This document shows positions 54,105 to 63,653 of a stretch of DNA of 64,000 bases, piece after piece. The stretch comes from Gilvimarinus japonicus (GTDB lineage: Bacteria > Pseudomonadota > Gammaproteobacteria > Pseudomonadales > Cellvibrionaceae): positions 2,728,001 to 2,792,000 of the forward strand of contig NZ_AP031500.1 in NCBI RefSeq assembly GCF_042847215.1, read 5' to 3'. The stretch's first letter is position 1, and each line of letters starts with the position of its first letter. A model generated the notes under the pieces. It did not search any database and was not told the origin of the DNA. It saw nothing but the letters and a program-made list of their open reading frames with translations. The translations under genes were made by a program, and so were the position numbers.

Positions 54105-57077
54105 ATGCCGAAGTACCGACTACTCTCAGTGTTGATCGCCATGGCATCAGCCGGCCAGCTGCACGCGCAGGACGCCGACCAGCCCGAAAACACCAGCGAC
54201 AGTAGCGCCATGGAGGAGATCGTCGTTCAGGGTGTTCGCCAAGCCGAACTTAACGCCCGCGAGCGCGAGCGCGACAAAGACGCTTTTAGCTCGATCATCG
54301 CCACCGACGATGTCGGTAACTTCGCCGACCAAAACGTCGCCGAATCGCTGCAACGCCTGCCCGGCATTACCCTGCAAAAATCAGAAGGCGAAGGTAAGTT
54401 CGTCAACGTGCGCGGCCTCGGCCCCGGCTTTGTCAGCGTTAGCATGAACGGCAACGAGCTGGCCTCCGCTGGCGCAGACAGCCGCGCTTTTGCGTTGGAT
54501 GCCCTGCCCGCCGATATGCTCGGCTCAATTGAGGTAATTAAAGCCTTAACCCCGGACATGGATCTAAACTCCATCGGCGGTACCGTCAACGTGAATACCG
54601 TTTCGGCCTTTGACCGCAAAGGCGACAGCGTTAAAGTCAAAGCGCAAGGTAACTATCAATCTTACAAAGAAGACTTCAACCCGAAAATCGCCATCAACGG
54701 CACCCACTTATTTGCCGATGACACCATTGGCGTAGGCTACTCGGTCTCGTACGAAGATCGCTCCAGTGTGGTCTACCAAGTACAACACCATTCGGATTCA
54801 TTGCCGCGCTATATCACACCCGACGTTGAAAGCTTGCCCGCTGAATACGAAGGCGATCCGATGCTGATCCCTTTCCGTTACGAGGCGCGCCAAGAAGACG
54901 CCGAGCGCACCCGCACCTCGGGCTCGCTTGATCTTGGCTGGCGTCCAACCGAAAACTCCGAGTACTACGCCAAAGCCAGCTACACCAAGTACGACGATCT
55001 CGACTTGGCCATGCGCGAGTACTACCGTTTTGGTCAAGCCGGCTCTGGCGATATTGTCTACATCGATAATGACAGCGGCTTATTTGGTTTAGTCGACACC
55101 GACTTACAGCAACAGTTTTTTATTCAAGACGGCACCTCGGAAACCACCGCTCTTTCTATTGGCGGTGAAAACCGTTTTGCTAACGACTGGACCTTAGATT
55201 ACGACTACGCCCACTCTATCGGCGAGTGGACAAAGCCTGATGGTCGTCGCGTGCAGTTTCGTACCCGCGACTTGCCCATGTTAGGCGTTGCCGGCCCGGG
55301 TTACATTCAAGGTCAAGTGGTTTCCCCCGACGTCTTAGAAGCGCTTAGCGGCTCGGGCAGTTTGCCACAATCGGGCGGTTACGGCGGCCTTAACGGCTTT
55401 CAAGAAGGCGAGCGCCGACAAACCAACTTGCTGTACGACAACATCTTTATTGAAGACAGCTTCCGTGAAGACACCATCGATCAGATCAGCTTAAACCTGC
55501 AAAAAGATTTCGCCGACAGCGACGTTCTAAATTACATCAAAACCGGCTTTACCGTTAAGCAACGGGATCGCTACCGCAACAAAGACCGCTGGAGTGTTAT
55601 TCCCGGCGATTACACCAACGGTTGTGATGGCGACGCCGAGTGCTTGCAGCTGGCCGGCGCACGTTTAGGTGATTTTGCTACCTTTACCCCGGCACACCCA
55701 GACATTCAGCAAGACTTTATTACCTATGATGAAGCCGAGCGTTTGCTGGATATCACCACACCAATTGCCAAGTACACCGATCCGCTGCGCTCGGGGCAAG
55801 ACAGCGTGAAAGACGATTACACCCTGACCGAAGACACCGCTGCCGCGTACGTGATGGCCGAGTTCCAACTCAGTGAAAAATCATCGTTAATTGCCGGTGT
55901 CCGCTGGTCAAAAACCGACTTCACCTCAACCGGTAACTTATCAATCCGTAACGACCGCTTTGAAGTCGCCAACGAGGCCGCCGTACTGGATATCGCGGTA
56001 CCAATGCAAGGCGCCGACAGCGCTTACGATGACTTCTTTCCCAGCTTGCATTACCGCTACGAACCACGGGAAGACGTTTTAGTGCGCGCCTCGGTATGGA
56101 CCAGTTTTACTCGTCCTTCGTTTAACGAAGCTCGCGCTTTCGCGGACTTCTCGGGCCGGATTGAAGTCTGTAATGACATCGAAGGTAGCGCCAACTACGG
56201 CGAGTGTAGCGACAGCCCAACTGACATCGGCGCCCAGTCACTGGAAGATTTATCGTCCGAGTCGAAAAACTTTTACGTTAGCCCCGACAACGTGATTAAC
56301 CTAGGTAACCCAACGCTCACCGCCATGAAGTCGGTCAACTTGGACACCTCGATCACTTGGTACGCCAGCGAAGATTTGTATTTACAAGCCGCTCTCTTTT
56401 ACAAAGACATCTCCGATTTTATTGTCGATGTTAGCGGTGTATCCAGCTCGTTTGAAGACATGCCGGTACAAATTCCCGTTGACCAAATCAGCGAGTTCTA
56501 CTTTCGGCCCGGCCAAGTTTACAACGACGTCAACCTAACCACCAATGGCGAACAAGCCCAAGTGTACGGTGTTGAACTGTCTTACTCGCAGTACTTTGAG
56601 TCGGGCCTGTTTGTGCAAAGCAACATGACCCTGATCGACAGTACCGCCGATGTTGGCGACACCATCCGTGCCGACGAAATCCAGCTCCCCAACCAAGCTG
56701 ACACCACGGTTAACTTAACCGTCGGCTGGGAGAACGATGACCTATCACTGCGGGTTATTAATAACTACCGCAGTAAAGTCCTGGAACGTATTGGCTCCTG
56801 TTCACAAGCGGACATCGACGCCGATGCTGCCCTTGGGCTGCCGCAAAACTGCGCCTCTTGGGCCGATGTTTACGACGATGACACTTACAGCTTAGATTTT
56901 AAAGCCACCTATCAGTTTAACGATGATCTGCAATTTTACTTCGATGCAATCAACCTGACCGAAGACAAAAGCTTTAAGTACTTTCAAGGCAATGAATACT
57001 CGCGCGGCAACATGCTATTTGAATCAGAGGATTACGGAACCTCTTTCCAAGTGGGTGTGAACTACCGCTTTATGTAA
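54105..57077 (+). CDS. TonB-dependent receptor of the pectin locus
   Basis: The protein has 990 residues. A signal peptide (MPKYRLLSVLIAMASAGQLHA) is followed by a TonB box-like EEIVVQGVRQAEL and a plug domain with NVAESLQRLPGITLQKSEGE, VNVRGLGPGFVSVSMNGNEL and a DLNSIGGTVNVNT strand, then a large barrel ending YGTSFQVGVNYRFM. It belongs to the group abundant in Caulobacter and Xanthomonas that imports glycans. Downstream lie a lipoprotein and a pectate lyase lipoprotein, so the substrate is probably oligogalacturonide. Gaps of 74 and 88 bases separate the three genes, which still fits an operon. Confidence 0.9.
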   Translation: MPKYRLLSVLIAMASAGQLHAQDADQPENTSDSSAMEEIVVQGVRQAELNARERERDKDAFSSIIATDDVGNFADQNVAESLQRLPGITLQKSEGEGKFVNVRGLGPGFVSVSMNGNELASAGADSRAFALDALPADMLGSIEVIKALTPDMDLNSIGGTVNVNTVSAFDRKGDSVKVKAQGNYQSYKEDFNPKIAINGTHLFADDTIGVGYSVSYEDRSSVVYQVQHHSDSLPRYITPDVESLPAEYEGDPMLIPFRYEARQEDAERTRTSGSLDLGWRPTENSEYYAKASYTKYDDLDLAMREYYRFGQAGSGDIVYIDNDSGLFGLVDTDLQQQFFIQDGTSETTALSIGGENRFANDWTLDYDYAHSIGEWTKPDGRRVQFRTRDLPMLGVAGPGYIQGQVVSPDVLEALSGSGSLPQSGGYGGLNGFQEGERRQTNLLYDNIFIEDSFREDTIDQISLNLQKDFADSDVLNYIKTGFTVKQRDRYRNKDRWSVIPGDYTNGCDGDAECLQLAGARLGDFATFTPAHPDIQQDFITYDEAERLLDITTPIAKYTDPLRSGQDSVKDDYTLTEDTAAAYVMAEFQLSEKSSLIAGVRWSKTDFTSTGNLSIRNDRFEVANEAAVLDIAVPMQGADSAYDDFFPSLHYRYEPREDVLVRASVWTSFTRPSFNEARAFADFSGRIEVCNDIEGSANYGECSDSPTDIGAQSLEDLSSESKNFYVSPDNVINLGNPTLTAMKSVNLDTSITWYASEDLYLQAALFYKDISDFIVDVSGVSSSFEDMPVQIPVDQISEFYFRPGQVYNDVNLTTNGEQAQVYGVELSYSQYFESGLFVQSNMTLIDSTADVGDTIRADEIQLPNQADTTVNLTVGWENDDLSLRVINNYRSKVLERIGSCSQADIDADAALGLPQNCASWADVYDDDTYSLDFKATYQFNDDLQFYFDAINLTEDKSFKYFQGNEYSRGNMLFESEDYGTSFQVGVNYRFM

Positions 57078-57151
57078 TCCAGTTAAGCAATAGTCACGGC
57101 GCCACAAGCTGGCGCCCACCAACGAATCTACAATAACGAAGGTATCTAACT

Positions 57152-59317
57152 ATGAACACTAAGCTTATCAATACTAAGCTAACGCTTCTGAGCTCCCTGA
57201 TCATCGCCAGCAGCTTTATGACCGGTTGCGGCAGCGAGCCCGACTCCAGCGCACCAGACATTATCATTAATATCGAAAACCCCGACGGCGGTGGTGACGG
57301 CGGCAGCGATGGTGGCGGCAGTGATCTCCACGAAATCGCCAATACCGATTTACCCCTTATTGAAACGTTTGGTGCAAATGACACCACCGGCTTTTTTTCC
57401 GCTGATTACAAAGCCCTTGCGAGCGAAGCCGAAGAAGGCGAAGGCGGCTTTTATTACTCAATGGCCGGCGTGTATATGGCAGACGGCAGCCTTGACACCG
57501 AAGGCAGCAACTGGATCACCGCCGATGCCGACCAAAAAATGCGCTTGGGTGATGCGCGCTTTACCATTGCCCAAACGGTATCACCGCTGGCAGGTGACGT
57601 GGCTGACCCACGCAAAGACTCTACCCCAGGCGATGGCGTTGATGATGGTTTAAGCTGGGGCGAACTGGATCTGAGCCAAGATTATAAAATTTCCTTCTGT
57701 GTGGTCGCCGCACCCGACACCGCCAGCTCTAGCGATTTTCAAATTTATGTCGACAACAACACCACCAGCGAAGCCAGCTCTATTCACGGCGGCGGTAATG
57801 TCGGCTCGCGTATCTTTAACGTACCGGTTAACACTTTGGTGCCAGGCAAGCGCGTAGAAATTAATATTCCAGGCGATACCACCTTGGAAGATGGCGGCAC
57901 ACTGGTCGCATCTAAGCCCGATTTAGTCGGCACGGAAAACTCCTTTATCGCCATGCGTGTTTCCAGTGGTGGCTGGGCAGTGTTCGACGATCTGTTAATC
58001 GAATACCAAAGCGACGTGGGCAATAACCCACAACCCGACTGCGCCAGCAAAGATTCCAACTACAAGTTAGTCAACCCTGCCACTGGCGGCGATGATGAGA
58101 ATGCGCCAGAGCCTGAAGTGGAAGGTACGCCTTTCGGTGGTTTGCCATTCACCGTCGATCTAACAAGCGATGCCGACACTCTGTTTGGCGAAGCTGACGG
58201 TGCCGACTTCTTGTCGATCTCAAACGATCGCGCCGACCCATTCTATAAAGTGACCAGTGGCAGCAGCCGTATTACCGTCGAGAACAACGCGTTAAGCATG
58301 AACAACGCGCGCTTTACGATCGGTGACACAGGCGTACCGAGTGCCGAGGCCACCAACCCCTCGGGCGATATTGACCTATCGGCCCCGTATCGCATCAGCA
58401 TGACCATTACTGACTTTAGCAGCGCCGATGCCGCGGACCCAGGTAAATTCCAGGTTTATATTGACAACAACACCACCAGCTCTGGCAACTCCATTCACGG
58501 TGGTGACTCGAAAGTGATCGAACTAACCCCCGACGATGTTAGCTCGCTGCCTTACGAGTTAACCCTAGAGCCAGAGTTTGGCACCGCCAACTCGTTCTTG
58601 CAGTTGCGCGCCGATAGCCGCGTGGGCAATATCACCATCGAGAACATCAAAATTGAGTACACCGATGGTGCACCGGGCGCTGACGCCGAGTGGATGCCCA
58701 ATGACTTAAACCTGGCGGGCGAATCCGACATTGCGCCAGCGGGCAGCTTAAGCGAAAACGAAGCTTTCTCGGTAACGCTAGAGGCCACCGGCGGTAATAT
58801 GTCGTCGTCTAATCACAACATGTTTTTTGCCAGCCAAAAAATTGAGATGAGCGACTTTATGTTTACCGCGCAAATCAGCTCAGTCACAGGCGCAGACATT
58901 GCTACCGGCAACGCCTACCGCTTTGGCATTATGGCAATGGAGAACATGGACCCAGTGGCCGACTTTGCCGACCTTCCTGGCTGGGCCGATGCCGGTTTCT
59001 ACGTCGATGGTGATCCGGCGGCGTTGATTGGCTCACGGGCGCAAATGAAGCCTAGCGGCAGCCGCTCGCGCTCGGATATCCCCGAACTAGAAGTGGGCGA
59101 CTACGTGCGCATCGAGATCTATGACGACGGTGCAGAAAAGCGCGTTAAACGCTACTACTCAAAAGACGGTATCGATTTTGTTCAGGCAAACAGCACCAGC
59201 GACTTTGCCGCAACCACCGATAGCGATACTTGGTACGTAGGCCTTTATGCGGCGCCTGGCGAAAACAACATCACCGTTGAATTCGACAACATCAGCATCG
59301 ATCCGCTGGCTCCTTAA
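57152..59317 (+). CDS. Unidentified surface lipoprotein with duplicated module
   Basis: The protein has 721 residues. Lipobox FMTGC puts the lipid Cys at 26; an acidic Gly/Asp-rich linker follows. Two homologous modules are visible, each with a strand like FQIYVDNNTTSEASSIHGGG or FQVYIDNNTTSSGNSIHGGD followed by a glycan-binding-type jelly roll (about 50-290 and 330-500). A third, different domain (about 530-720) resembles a concanavalin/laminin-G-like sandwich (SKDGIDFVQANSTSD, GLYAAPGENNITVEFDNISI). I see no catalytic motif. In this operon it probably binds pectin fragments at the cell surface, like SusD/SusE-type binding lipoproteins but unrelated in sequence. That role is inference from context. 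Confidence 0.8.
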   Translation: MNTKLINTKLTLLSSLIIASSFMTGCGSEPDSSAPDIIINIENPDGGGDGGSDGGGSDLHEIANTDLPLIETFGANDTTGFFSADYKALASEAEEGEGGFYYSMAGVYMADGSLDTEGSNWITADADQKMRLGDARFTIAQTVSPLAGDVADPRKDSTPGDGVDDGLSWGELDLSQDYKISFCVVAAPDTASSSDFQIYVDNNTTSEASSIHGGGNVGSRIFNVPVNTLVPGKRVEINIPGDTTLEDGGTLVASKPDLVGTENSFIAMRVSSGGWAVFDDLLIEYQSDVGNNPQPDCASKDSNYKLVNPATGGDDENAPEPEVEGTPFGGLPFTVDLTSDADTLFGEADGADFLSISNDRADPFYKVTSGSSRITVENNALSMNNARFTIGDTGVPSAEATNPSGDIDLSAPYRISMTITDFSSADAADPGKFQVYIDNNTTSSGNSIHGGDSKVIELTPDDVSSLPYELTLEPEFGTANSFLQLRADSRVGNITIENIKIEYTDGAPGADAEWMPNDLNLAGESDIAPAGSLSENEAFSVTLEATGGNMSSSNHNMFFASQKIEMSDFMFTAQISSVTGADIATGNAYRFGIMAMENMDPVADFADLPGWADAGFYVDGDPAALIGSRAQMKPSGSRSRSDIPELEVGDYVRIEIYDDGAEKRVKRYYSKDGIDFVQANSTSDFAATTDSDTWYVGLYAAPGENNITVEFDNISIDPLAP

Positions 59318-59405
59318 GGCTAATCGCGGCGGTGTAACGCACCGCCGCGCCTCTCCTTAAGTAAAATAGAACACGATGTATTGAAGTAACGCAGAGAGAC
59401 ATCCC

Positions 59406-60560
59406 ATGAAAACAGTCACTTTTTCTAGTATTCTGGCATTAACGGCCACCCTCAGCGCCTGCGGCGGCTCGGGCGGCCCTACTGGCAGTGATCCTACTTA
59501 CCCAGAAAGTTCTTCATCGAGCAGCGAAGCCAGCTCGAGTGTCTCGAGCGAAAGTTCGTCCACCGAAAGCTCCTCCAGCAGCTCAGTCGCCAACCAATGC
59601 GACACCATGAATACCGTGGTCGGCTTTGCCAGTTTAGGTGCGGGCACTACCGGTGGCGCTGGCGGCGACACCACTACGGTAACCACCGGTTCCGAGTTAG
59701 CAGCCGCACTGGCCAGTAAAGGCAGCAACCCATTAACCATTTTTGTCGATGGCACCATTACCCCGGACAACTCCAACGTCGATAAATTTGATGTTAAAGA
59801 AATGTCCGATGTCTCGATTATCGGGGTCGGCGACAGCGCCATGCTCGATGGTATTGGCATTAAAGTGTACAAATCGGACAACATTATTATCCGCAACCTG
59901 ACCATTCGCTACGTCGATATCGGCGAGAAAGACGGCATTAGCTTGGAAGGCCCGGCCAGCAATATTTGGATCGACCACAACGAGATTTACAACGACTTAA
60001 ACAGCGACAAAGACTATTACGACGAGCTCGTCAGTGGTAAACGCGATGTCGATAATGTCACTATCTCGTACAACTATTTGCACGACAGCTGGAAGACCTC
60101 ACTGTGGGGCAGCAGCGATGATGACAACAACCATCGCCGCATTACCTTCTACGCCAACTACTGGGAAAACGCCAGCTCGCGCATGCCGCTGTTCCGCTTT
60201 GGCGAGGCACACATTCTAAACAACGTCTACAAAGATGTTACCTCTACCGCCGTTAACTCCCGCATGGGCGCCAACATTCGTGTTGAAGGCACTGTATTTG
60301 AAAATGTGCAAAACCCCATCGTCAGCTTCTACTCTGAAGAGGTGGGCTACTGGGATTTAGCCGACAACGTCTACGACAACATCACCTGGAGCAATCCCGC
60401 CGGCGGTGACTTAATCGCAGGCCCCGGCACCGACTTAACCTCTACCGTGAGCTATACACCAGAGTACGAGTACACCGCCATGGCGGGCGCGGACACCAAA
60501 GCCCACGTTATCGCTAATGCCGGCAGCGGCAAAATTACCAGCTGCTTGCCAACGCCCTAA
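59406..60560 (+). CDS. PL1 pectate lyase lipoprotein
   Basis: The protein has 384 residues. Lipobox LSAC gives Cys19, then a polyserine tether (about 33-62) and one PL1 beta-helix (about 65-384). Family features: SIIGVGDSAMLDGIGIKVYK, NIWIDHNEIYNDLNSDKDYYD, KRDVDNVTISYNYLHDSWKTSLWGSSDDD and ASSRMPLFRFGEAHILNNVY with the catalytic-type Arg. It is shorter than the pectate lyase at 26792 and surface-bound, so it could trim oligogalacturonides for the co-encoded receptor. A strong terminator ends the operon. Confidence 0.93.
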   Translation: MKTVTFSSILALTATLSACGGSGGPTGSDPTYPESSSSSSEASSSVSSESSSTESSSSSSVANQCDTMNTVVGFASLGAGTTGGAGGDTTTVTTGSELAAALASKGSNPLTIFVDGTITPDNSNVDKFDVKEMSDVSIIGVGDSAMLDGIGIKVYKSDNIIIRNLTIRYVDIGEKDGISLEGPASNIWIDHNEIYNDLNSDKDYYDELVSGKRDVDNVTISYNYLHDSWKTSLWGSSDDDNNHRRITFYANYWENASSRMPLFRFGEAHILNNVYKDVTSTAVNSRMGANIRVEGTVFENVQNPIVSFYSEEVGYWDLADNVYDNITWSNPAGGDLIAGPGTDLTSTVSYTPEYEYTAMAGADTKAHVIANAGSGKITSCLPTP

Positions 60561-60616
60561 CCGCGCTATTCATGAGCCTCCTCAAGGCAACAGCTAAGTC
60601 TTAGCTGACTCCCTTT

Positions 60617-60641
60617 CGGGCCCGCTGGGCCCGTTTTTTTT
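60617..60641 (+). terminator. Terminator of the pectin operon
   Basis: CGGGCCC (60617-60623), loop GCT, GGGCCCG (60627-60633) and eight T. Confidence 0.93.
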
Positions 60642-60779
60642 GCGTTTAAACATTTTTCTGTAAGAGTTACAAAGACCACACCCAAAACCTACACTCACCA
60701 GCGCGCCCCACCCCCTACATACATTAAAAATCAGCACCGAAAATTCGTAACATTTTGTTTTTAAACAACTTTTTAAAAC

Positions 60780-60795
60780 TGGCACAGTTCGCGCT
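60780..60795 (+). promoter_or_regulatory. Sigma-54-type promoter of a short transcript
   Basis: TGGCACAGTTCGCGCT has GG and GC exactly ten bases apart. The -24 block is perfect; the -12 block has GCGC instead of TTGC. Predicted start is near 60806. Confidence 0.6.
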
Positions 60796-60805
60796 ATATA
60801 CCTAG

Positions 60806-61007
60806 TAACAGTAAACGAAGGCAGCGAGAGAGAGCACAGCATGAACGTCAAGCAACAGCGACCAATAGGCAACCGCTCGAATCGCATCCGTTTCACCGAA
60901 CCCTCGTTGGGCCGCCCTTAGGCCCCTTTTTATTCCCTTCGATGAGAGCCACGTCCGTGGCTTACATCAACCCTCCCCCATTGGGCCGCATTGCGGCCCC
61001 TTTTTTT
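60806..61007 (+). ncRNA. Candidate sigma-54-dependent small transcript with stacked hairpins
   Basis: From the predicted start the transcript reaches a first terminator-like stem GGGCC (60909-60913)/GGCCC (60921-60925) followed by CTTTTTATT, then a GAGCCACG/CGTGGCTT hairpin (60944-60961), then GGGCCGC (60983-60989), loop ATT, GCGGCCC (60993-60999) and seven T. It may end near 60931 (about 126 nt) or 61007 (about 200 nt). It lacks the A-rich motifs of CrcZ. A 26-codon ORF lies inside, so it could be coding, regulatory, or both. Confidence 0.5.
60841..60921 (+). CDS. Possible 26-residue basic peptide
   Basis: ATG 60841 opens MNVKQQRPIGNRSNRIRF, continues TEPSLGRP and stops at TAG 60919-60921, in the loop of the first terminator. 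A GAGAGAGAG stretch lies 8-16 bases upstream. The peptide is strongly basic (Arg/Lys about one quarter). Coding status is uncertain. Confidence 0.35.
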   Translation: MNVKQQRPIGNRSNRIRFTEPSLGRP

Positions 61008-61161
61008 GTCTGCTATTTAAGGCTCAGCTGTTACTACAACATTCAAAATGTTTCAGTTTCATCCGCCAACATTAATGTTTTGCAGGCCTTTCGATAGACA
61101 GCTTTTATAAATCGGGCTATTGTCATTCGGCGTAAAATTATTAGCATAGGAGGCTAACGCA

Positions 61162-61734
61162 ATGAAAAAACTACTCTGTACTCTTCTCGCAACCGGCGCA
61201 TTAAGCGCTACTGGTTTTACTTACGCTGGCACCGAAAGCGGCCTTTATTTGGGTGGCTCGGTGGGTAACGCCGAGATCGATTACGACGAAAGCTTTCCGG
61301 AGTTTGACGGGATCGATTACAAATTCAAAGACGACGATACCGCCTACAAAATTTTTGGTGGCTACAACTTTGGGGTACTTCCCCTGCTCGATTTGGCCGT
61401 AGAAGGTGGCTATATCGACTTTGGCTCACAGGAGCAATTTCTCAACGATGCCCTGGGCAGCCAAAAGGTTGAAGTCACCGGCTGGACTGCGGCGGGCTTA
61501 GTAGGCGTGGATTTAGGGCCCGTTGGCTTGTTCGGCAAAGCTGGGGTTATCACCTGGGATGGCGACATTTCCAACTTTGAATTTGACACCTCAGACTCGG
61601 GCACCGATGCCGCCTACGGGGTAGGTGCCAAAGTTCAGTTAGGCTCGTTTGCTATTCGCGCCGAGTATGAGATTTTTGAAATCGACGACGCCGACATGAC
61701 GTTCTACTCGGTCGGTGGTGTGGTGACATTCTAA
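61162..61734 (+). CDS. Small outer-membrane beta-barrel protein
   Basis: The protein has 190 residues. A signal peptide (ending TGFTYA) is followed by eight predicted beta strands with the opacity/OmpA-like pattern: GLYLGGSVGNAEIDYDES, AYKIFGGYNFG, LAVEGGYIDFG, GPVGLFGKAGVITWDGD and a C-terminal SVGGVVTF ending in the aromatic insertion signal. It is a small porin-like barrel of the Ail/OmpX/OprF-N class; a specific function cannot be assigned. The pH-sensitive acidic loops are rich in Asp. A terminator follows at 61772. Confidence 0.85.
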   Translation: MKKLLCTLLATGALSATGFTYAGTESGLYLGGSVGNAEIDYDESFPEFDGIDYKFKDDDTAYKIFGGYNFGVLPLLDLAVEGGYIDFGSQEQFLNDALGSQKVEVTGWTAAGLVGVDLGPVGLFGKAGVITWDGDISNFEFDTSDSGTDAAYGVGAKVQLGSFAIRAEYEIFEIDDADMTFYSVGGVVTF

Positions 61735-61771
61735 GCAGCACGCGTGCGCCACAATAACTAATAATTGCGCC

Positions 61772-61801
61772 AAAAGGCCCGAAGCTTTCTTCGGGCCTTT
61801 T
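61772..61801. terminator. Terminator after beta-barrel gene
   Basis: AAAAGGCCCGAAG (61772-61784), loop CTTT, and CTTCGGGCCTTTT (61789-61801), followed by more T. It is symmetric, so it may also stop the convergent gene. Confidence 0.95.
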
Positions 61802-61830
61802 TGTTATTACACGACGCAAAATCACTCACT

Positions 61831-62319
61831 TTACGCGCGATACAGCTTTATCATGGTTCGGCAGTTAACGGTAATTAAGGTTGCCTCCAATAACGTGCCT
61901 CCCAATGACCCCACGTAAATATTATTGGCCAACCAAAAGCACGCCCCCAGCAAAAAGGCTAAGCGCATACGGATTCCCTGCAAACAAAACAGCGCGTAGG
62001 TGCCAATACACGAGCCGATAACGGGCAACATATCTTGCCATACATCCGTTAAATACAGCCCCAGCGAAAAACTTACCGCAATAAACAACCACGCTACTAA
62101 GGGTGATTTGGTCCGCAATGATAACCCCGTCCGAACCACCGAGAATATCGAGCTAAGCAACGCCGTCGTCGCCCCCAGTAACGCAAAATGAATGCAGTTG
62201 TTGGTTTGCATAATAAACATGACGATTTTAAGACGGCGATCGTCGCGCTGATAAAAGCAATAAATGCCCAAACAATAACTGAGTAGCCCAAAAAACTGAG
62301 CGAGAGGGTTATCGAACAT
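61831..62319 (-). CDS. YgjV-family inner membrane protein
   Basis: The protein has 162 residues and five to six hydrophobic segments covering most of the chain. The opening FFGLLSYCLGIYCFYQRDDR and the middle NNCIHFALLGATTA and RTGLSLRTKSP fit the bacterial YgjV-type family, which has no established function. Start is the ATG at 62319; an out-of-frame ATG 15 bases earlier opens a nine-codon mini-ORF, of unclear meaning. It is convergent with the beta-barrel gene. Confidence 0.8.
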   Translation of the reverse strand: MFDNPLAQFFGLLSYCLGIYCFYQRDDRRLKIVMFIMQTNNCIHFALLGATTALLSSIFSVVRTGLSLRTKSPLVAWLFIAVSFSLGLYLTDVWQDMLPVIGSCIGTYALFCLQGIRMRLAFLLGACFWLANNIYVGSLGGTLLEATLITVNCRTMIKLYRA

Positions 62320-62426
62320 GAAAGGTATTGAACATGGAAATTCCGAGAGGGTAAAAACGCGCTAAGGGCGCATTTTACCATACTCTCGTTCTGGGCGTTC
62401 TGGGCGATCGCACTGGGCGTTGCGAA

Positions 62427-63386
62427 TTACGTTGCTTTAATCCAGCGCTCGCCCTGCTTCGTCACCCGGAACTTGGCCCAGCGGCGAAACTCCTCTACCC
62501 GGCACAGCCCCGTTTGCTCTTCGCGGGCCCCGGCGACCGCGCGATAAATTAACCGCGCCCGAGGATTACCGGCGTCCTCTTCGGCCAAATCAAACACTTG
62601 GCGCACACACCACTGATCACCCACCTCCCCATTGCTGTAGTAGTGGCCACGGGTCAACTTTAATACATGTTGATCCGCAGCGCGGGCGTGCTCCCAGGCG
62701 CGATCAAACAGCTGGGCCAACTCTTCAGAGCTAACATCTACGTAGGTGTCCAATGCGTGCATGGCCGCCGCAAAATCCTCGTGCGACAGCGCCAAATGGG
62801 GCCGGTCGGGCTCGCTCTGGCGCGGTTTCATAAGCGCCACAGGATAGCGGCGCCAGTGAAACATATTGTTAAACAGCAACGCCACGGCAAGAATAGCGAC
62901 CAAATTAAGCGCCACCGGTGTGAGTAAATAGCCGTAGCCTAAAGCGTGCAGCGCAGGCCCACCGATCACGGCGGCCAGCGCCGTAGCACCGCCCGGCGGG
63001 TGAATACAGCGTAAGTAGGCCATCGCGCCTACGGCCAAACCTACCGCCACCGATGCCGACAACAGAGAATTACCCAGCGCGAGGTAACAACTCACGCCGA
63101 TAAACCCCGACACAAGGTGTCCGCCAATCACCGCCCAAGGTTGCGATAAGGTGCCGTGGGGCACCGCAAACAGCAATACCGCCGAGGCCCCCATAGAGGC
63201 CACCATTAAACCCGCCGCCATGCCATCCAGCGCCCAGTGGGACAAGCCATACACTGCCGCGATACCTAAACCGCCCCCCAGCGCCGAGATCCACTTTTCG
63301 TGATGACTGGTAGTGTTGGCCTCTACGCCCAATAACCCCAAGCACGCTTGCAACCAACTCTTCACTCTCGCTATCCTCGTTCCCAT
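62427..63386 (-). CDS. HPP-family membrane protein with extra C-terminal domain
   Basis: The protein has 319 residues. Four transmembrane segments (about 30-175) contain the family motif RCIHPPGGATAL, which gives the HPP family its name. Some members transport nitrite in plants and cyanobacteria; the bacterial ones are mostly uncharacterised. The C-terminal 130 residues are soluble: about 190-230 is hydrophilic, and WEHARAADQHVLKLTRGHYY, WCVRQVFDLAEEDAG and GLCRVEEFRRWAKFRVTKQG look like a small folded domain. Many HPP proteins carry a CBS pair here; I do not see a CBS pattern. Substrate unknown. Confidence 0.82.
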   Translation of the reverse strand: MGTRIARVKSWLQACLGLLGVEANTTSHHEKWISALGGGLGIAAVYGLSHWALDGMAAGLMVASMGASAVLLFAVPHGTLSQPWAVIGGHLVSGFIGVSCYLALGNSLLSASVAVGLAVGAMAYLRCIHPPGGATALAAVIGGPALHALGYGYLLTPVALNLVAILAVALLFNNMFHWRRYPVALMKPRQSEPDRPHLALSHEDFAAAMHALDTYVDVSSEELAQLFDRAWEHARAADQHVLKLTRGHYYSNGEVGDQWCVRQVFDLAEEDAGNPRARLIYRAVAGAREEQTGLCRVEEFRRWAKFRVTKQGERWIKAT

Positions 63387-63653
63387 CTATTACTGGCGGT
63401 TTATTTGGCGCCACATTTGCACTTGGCGTTATCTTTGCTAATCCAATAGCCGCGGCACTAAGATCGCACGGCCCTAAAGGCCCTGCACAAAAAGGGTGCA
63501 ATCATAGTGATCACCGATAACAGGAGCAAGTGTTATCCACCACAGCACACAAAAGCCTGTGATACCGTGCGCCCCATACGAACCGAGTGGCGCCGCGTTA
63601 GTCAAAGCCCCGAAGCCGCATCAACACATACTTTAATTAGGAAGCTCAACCCA

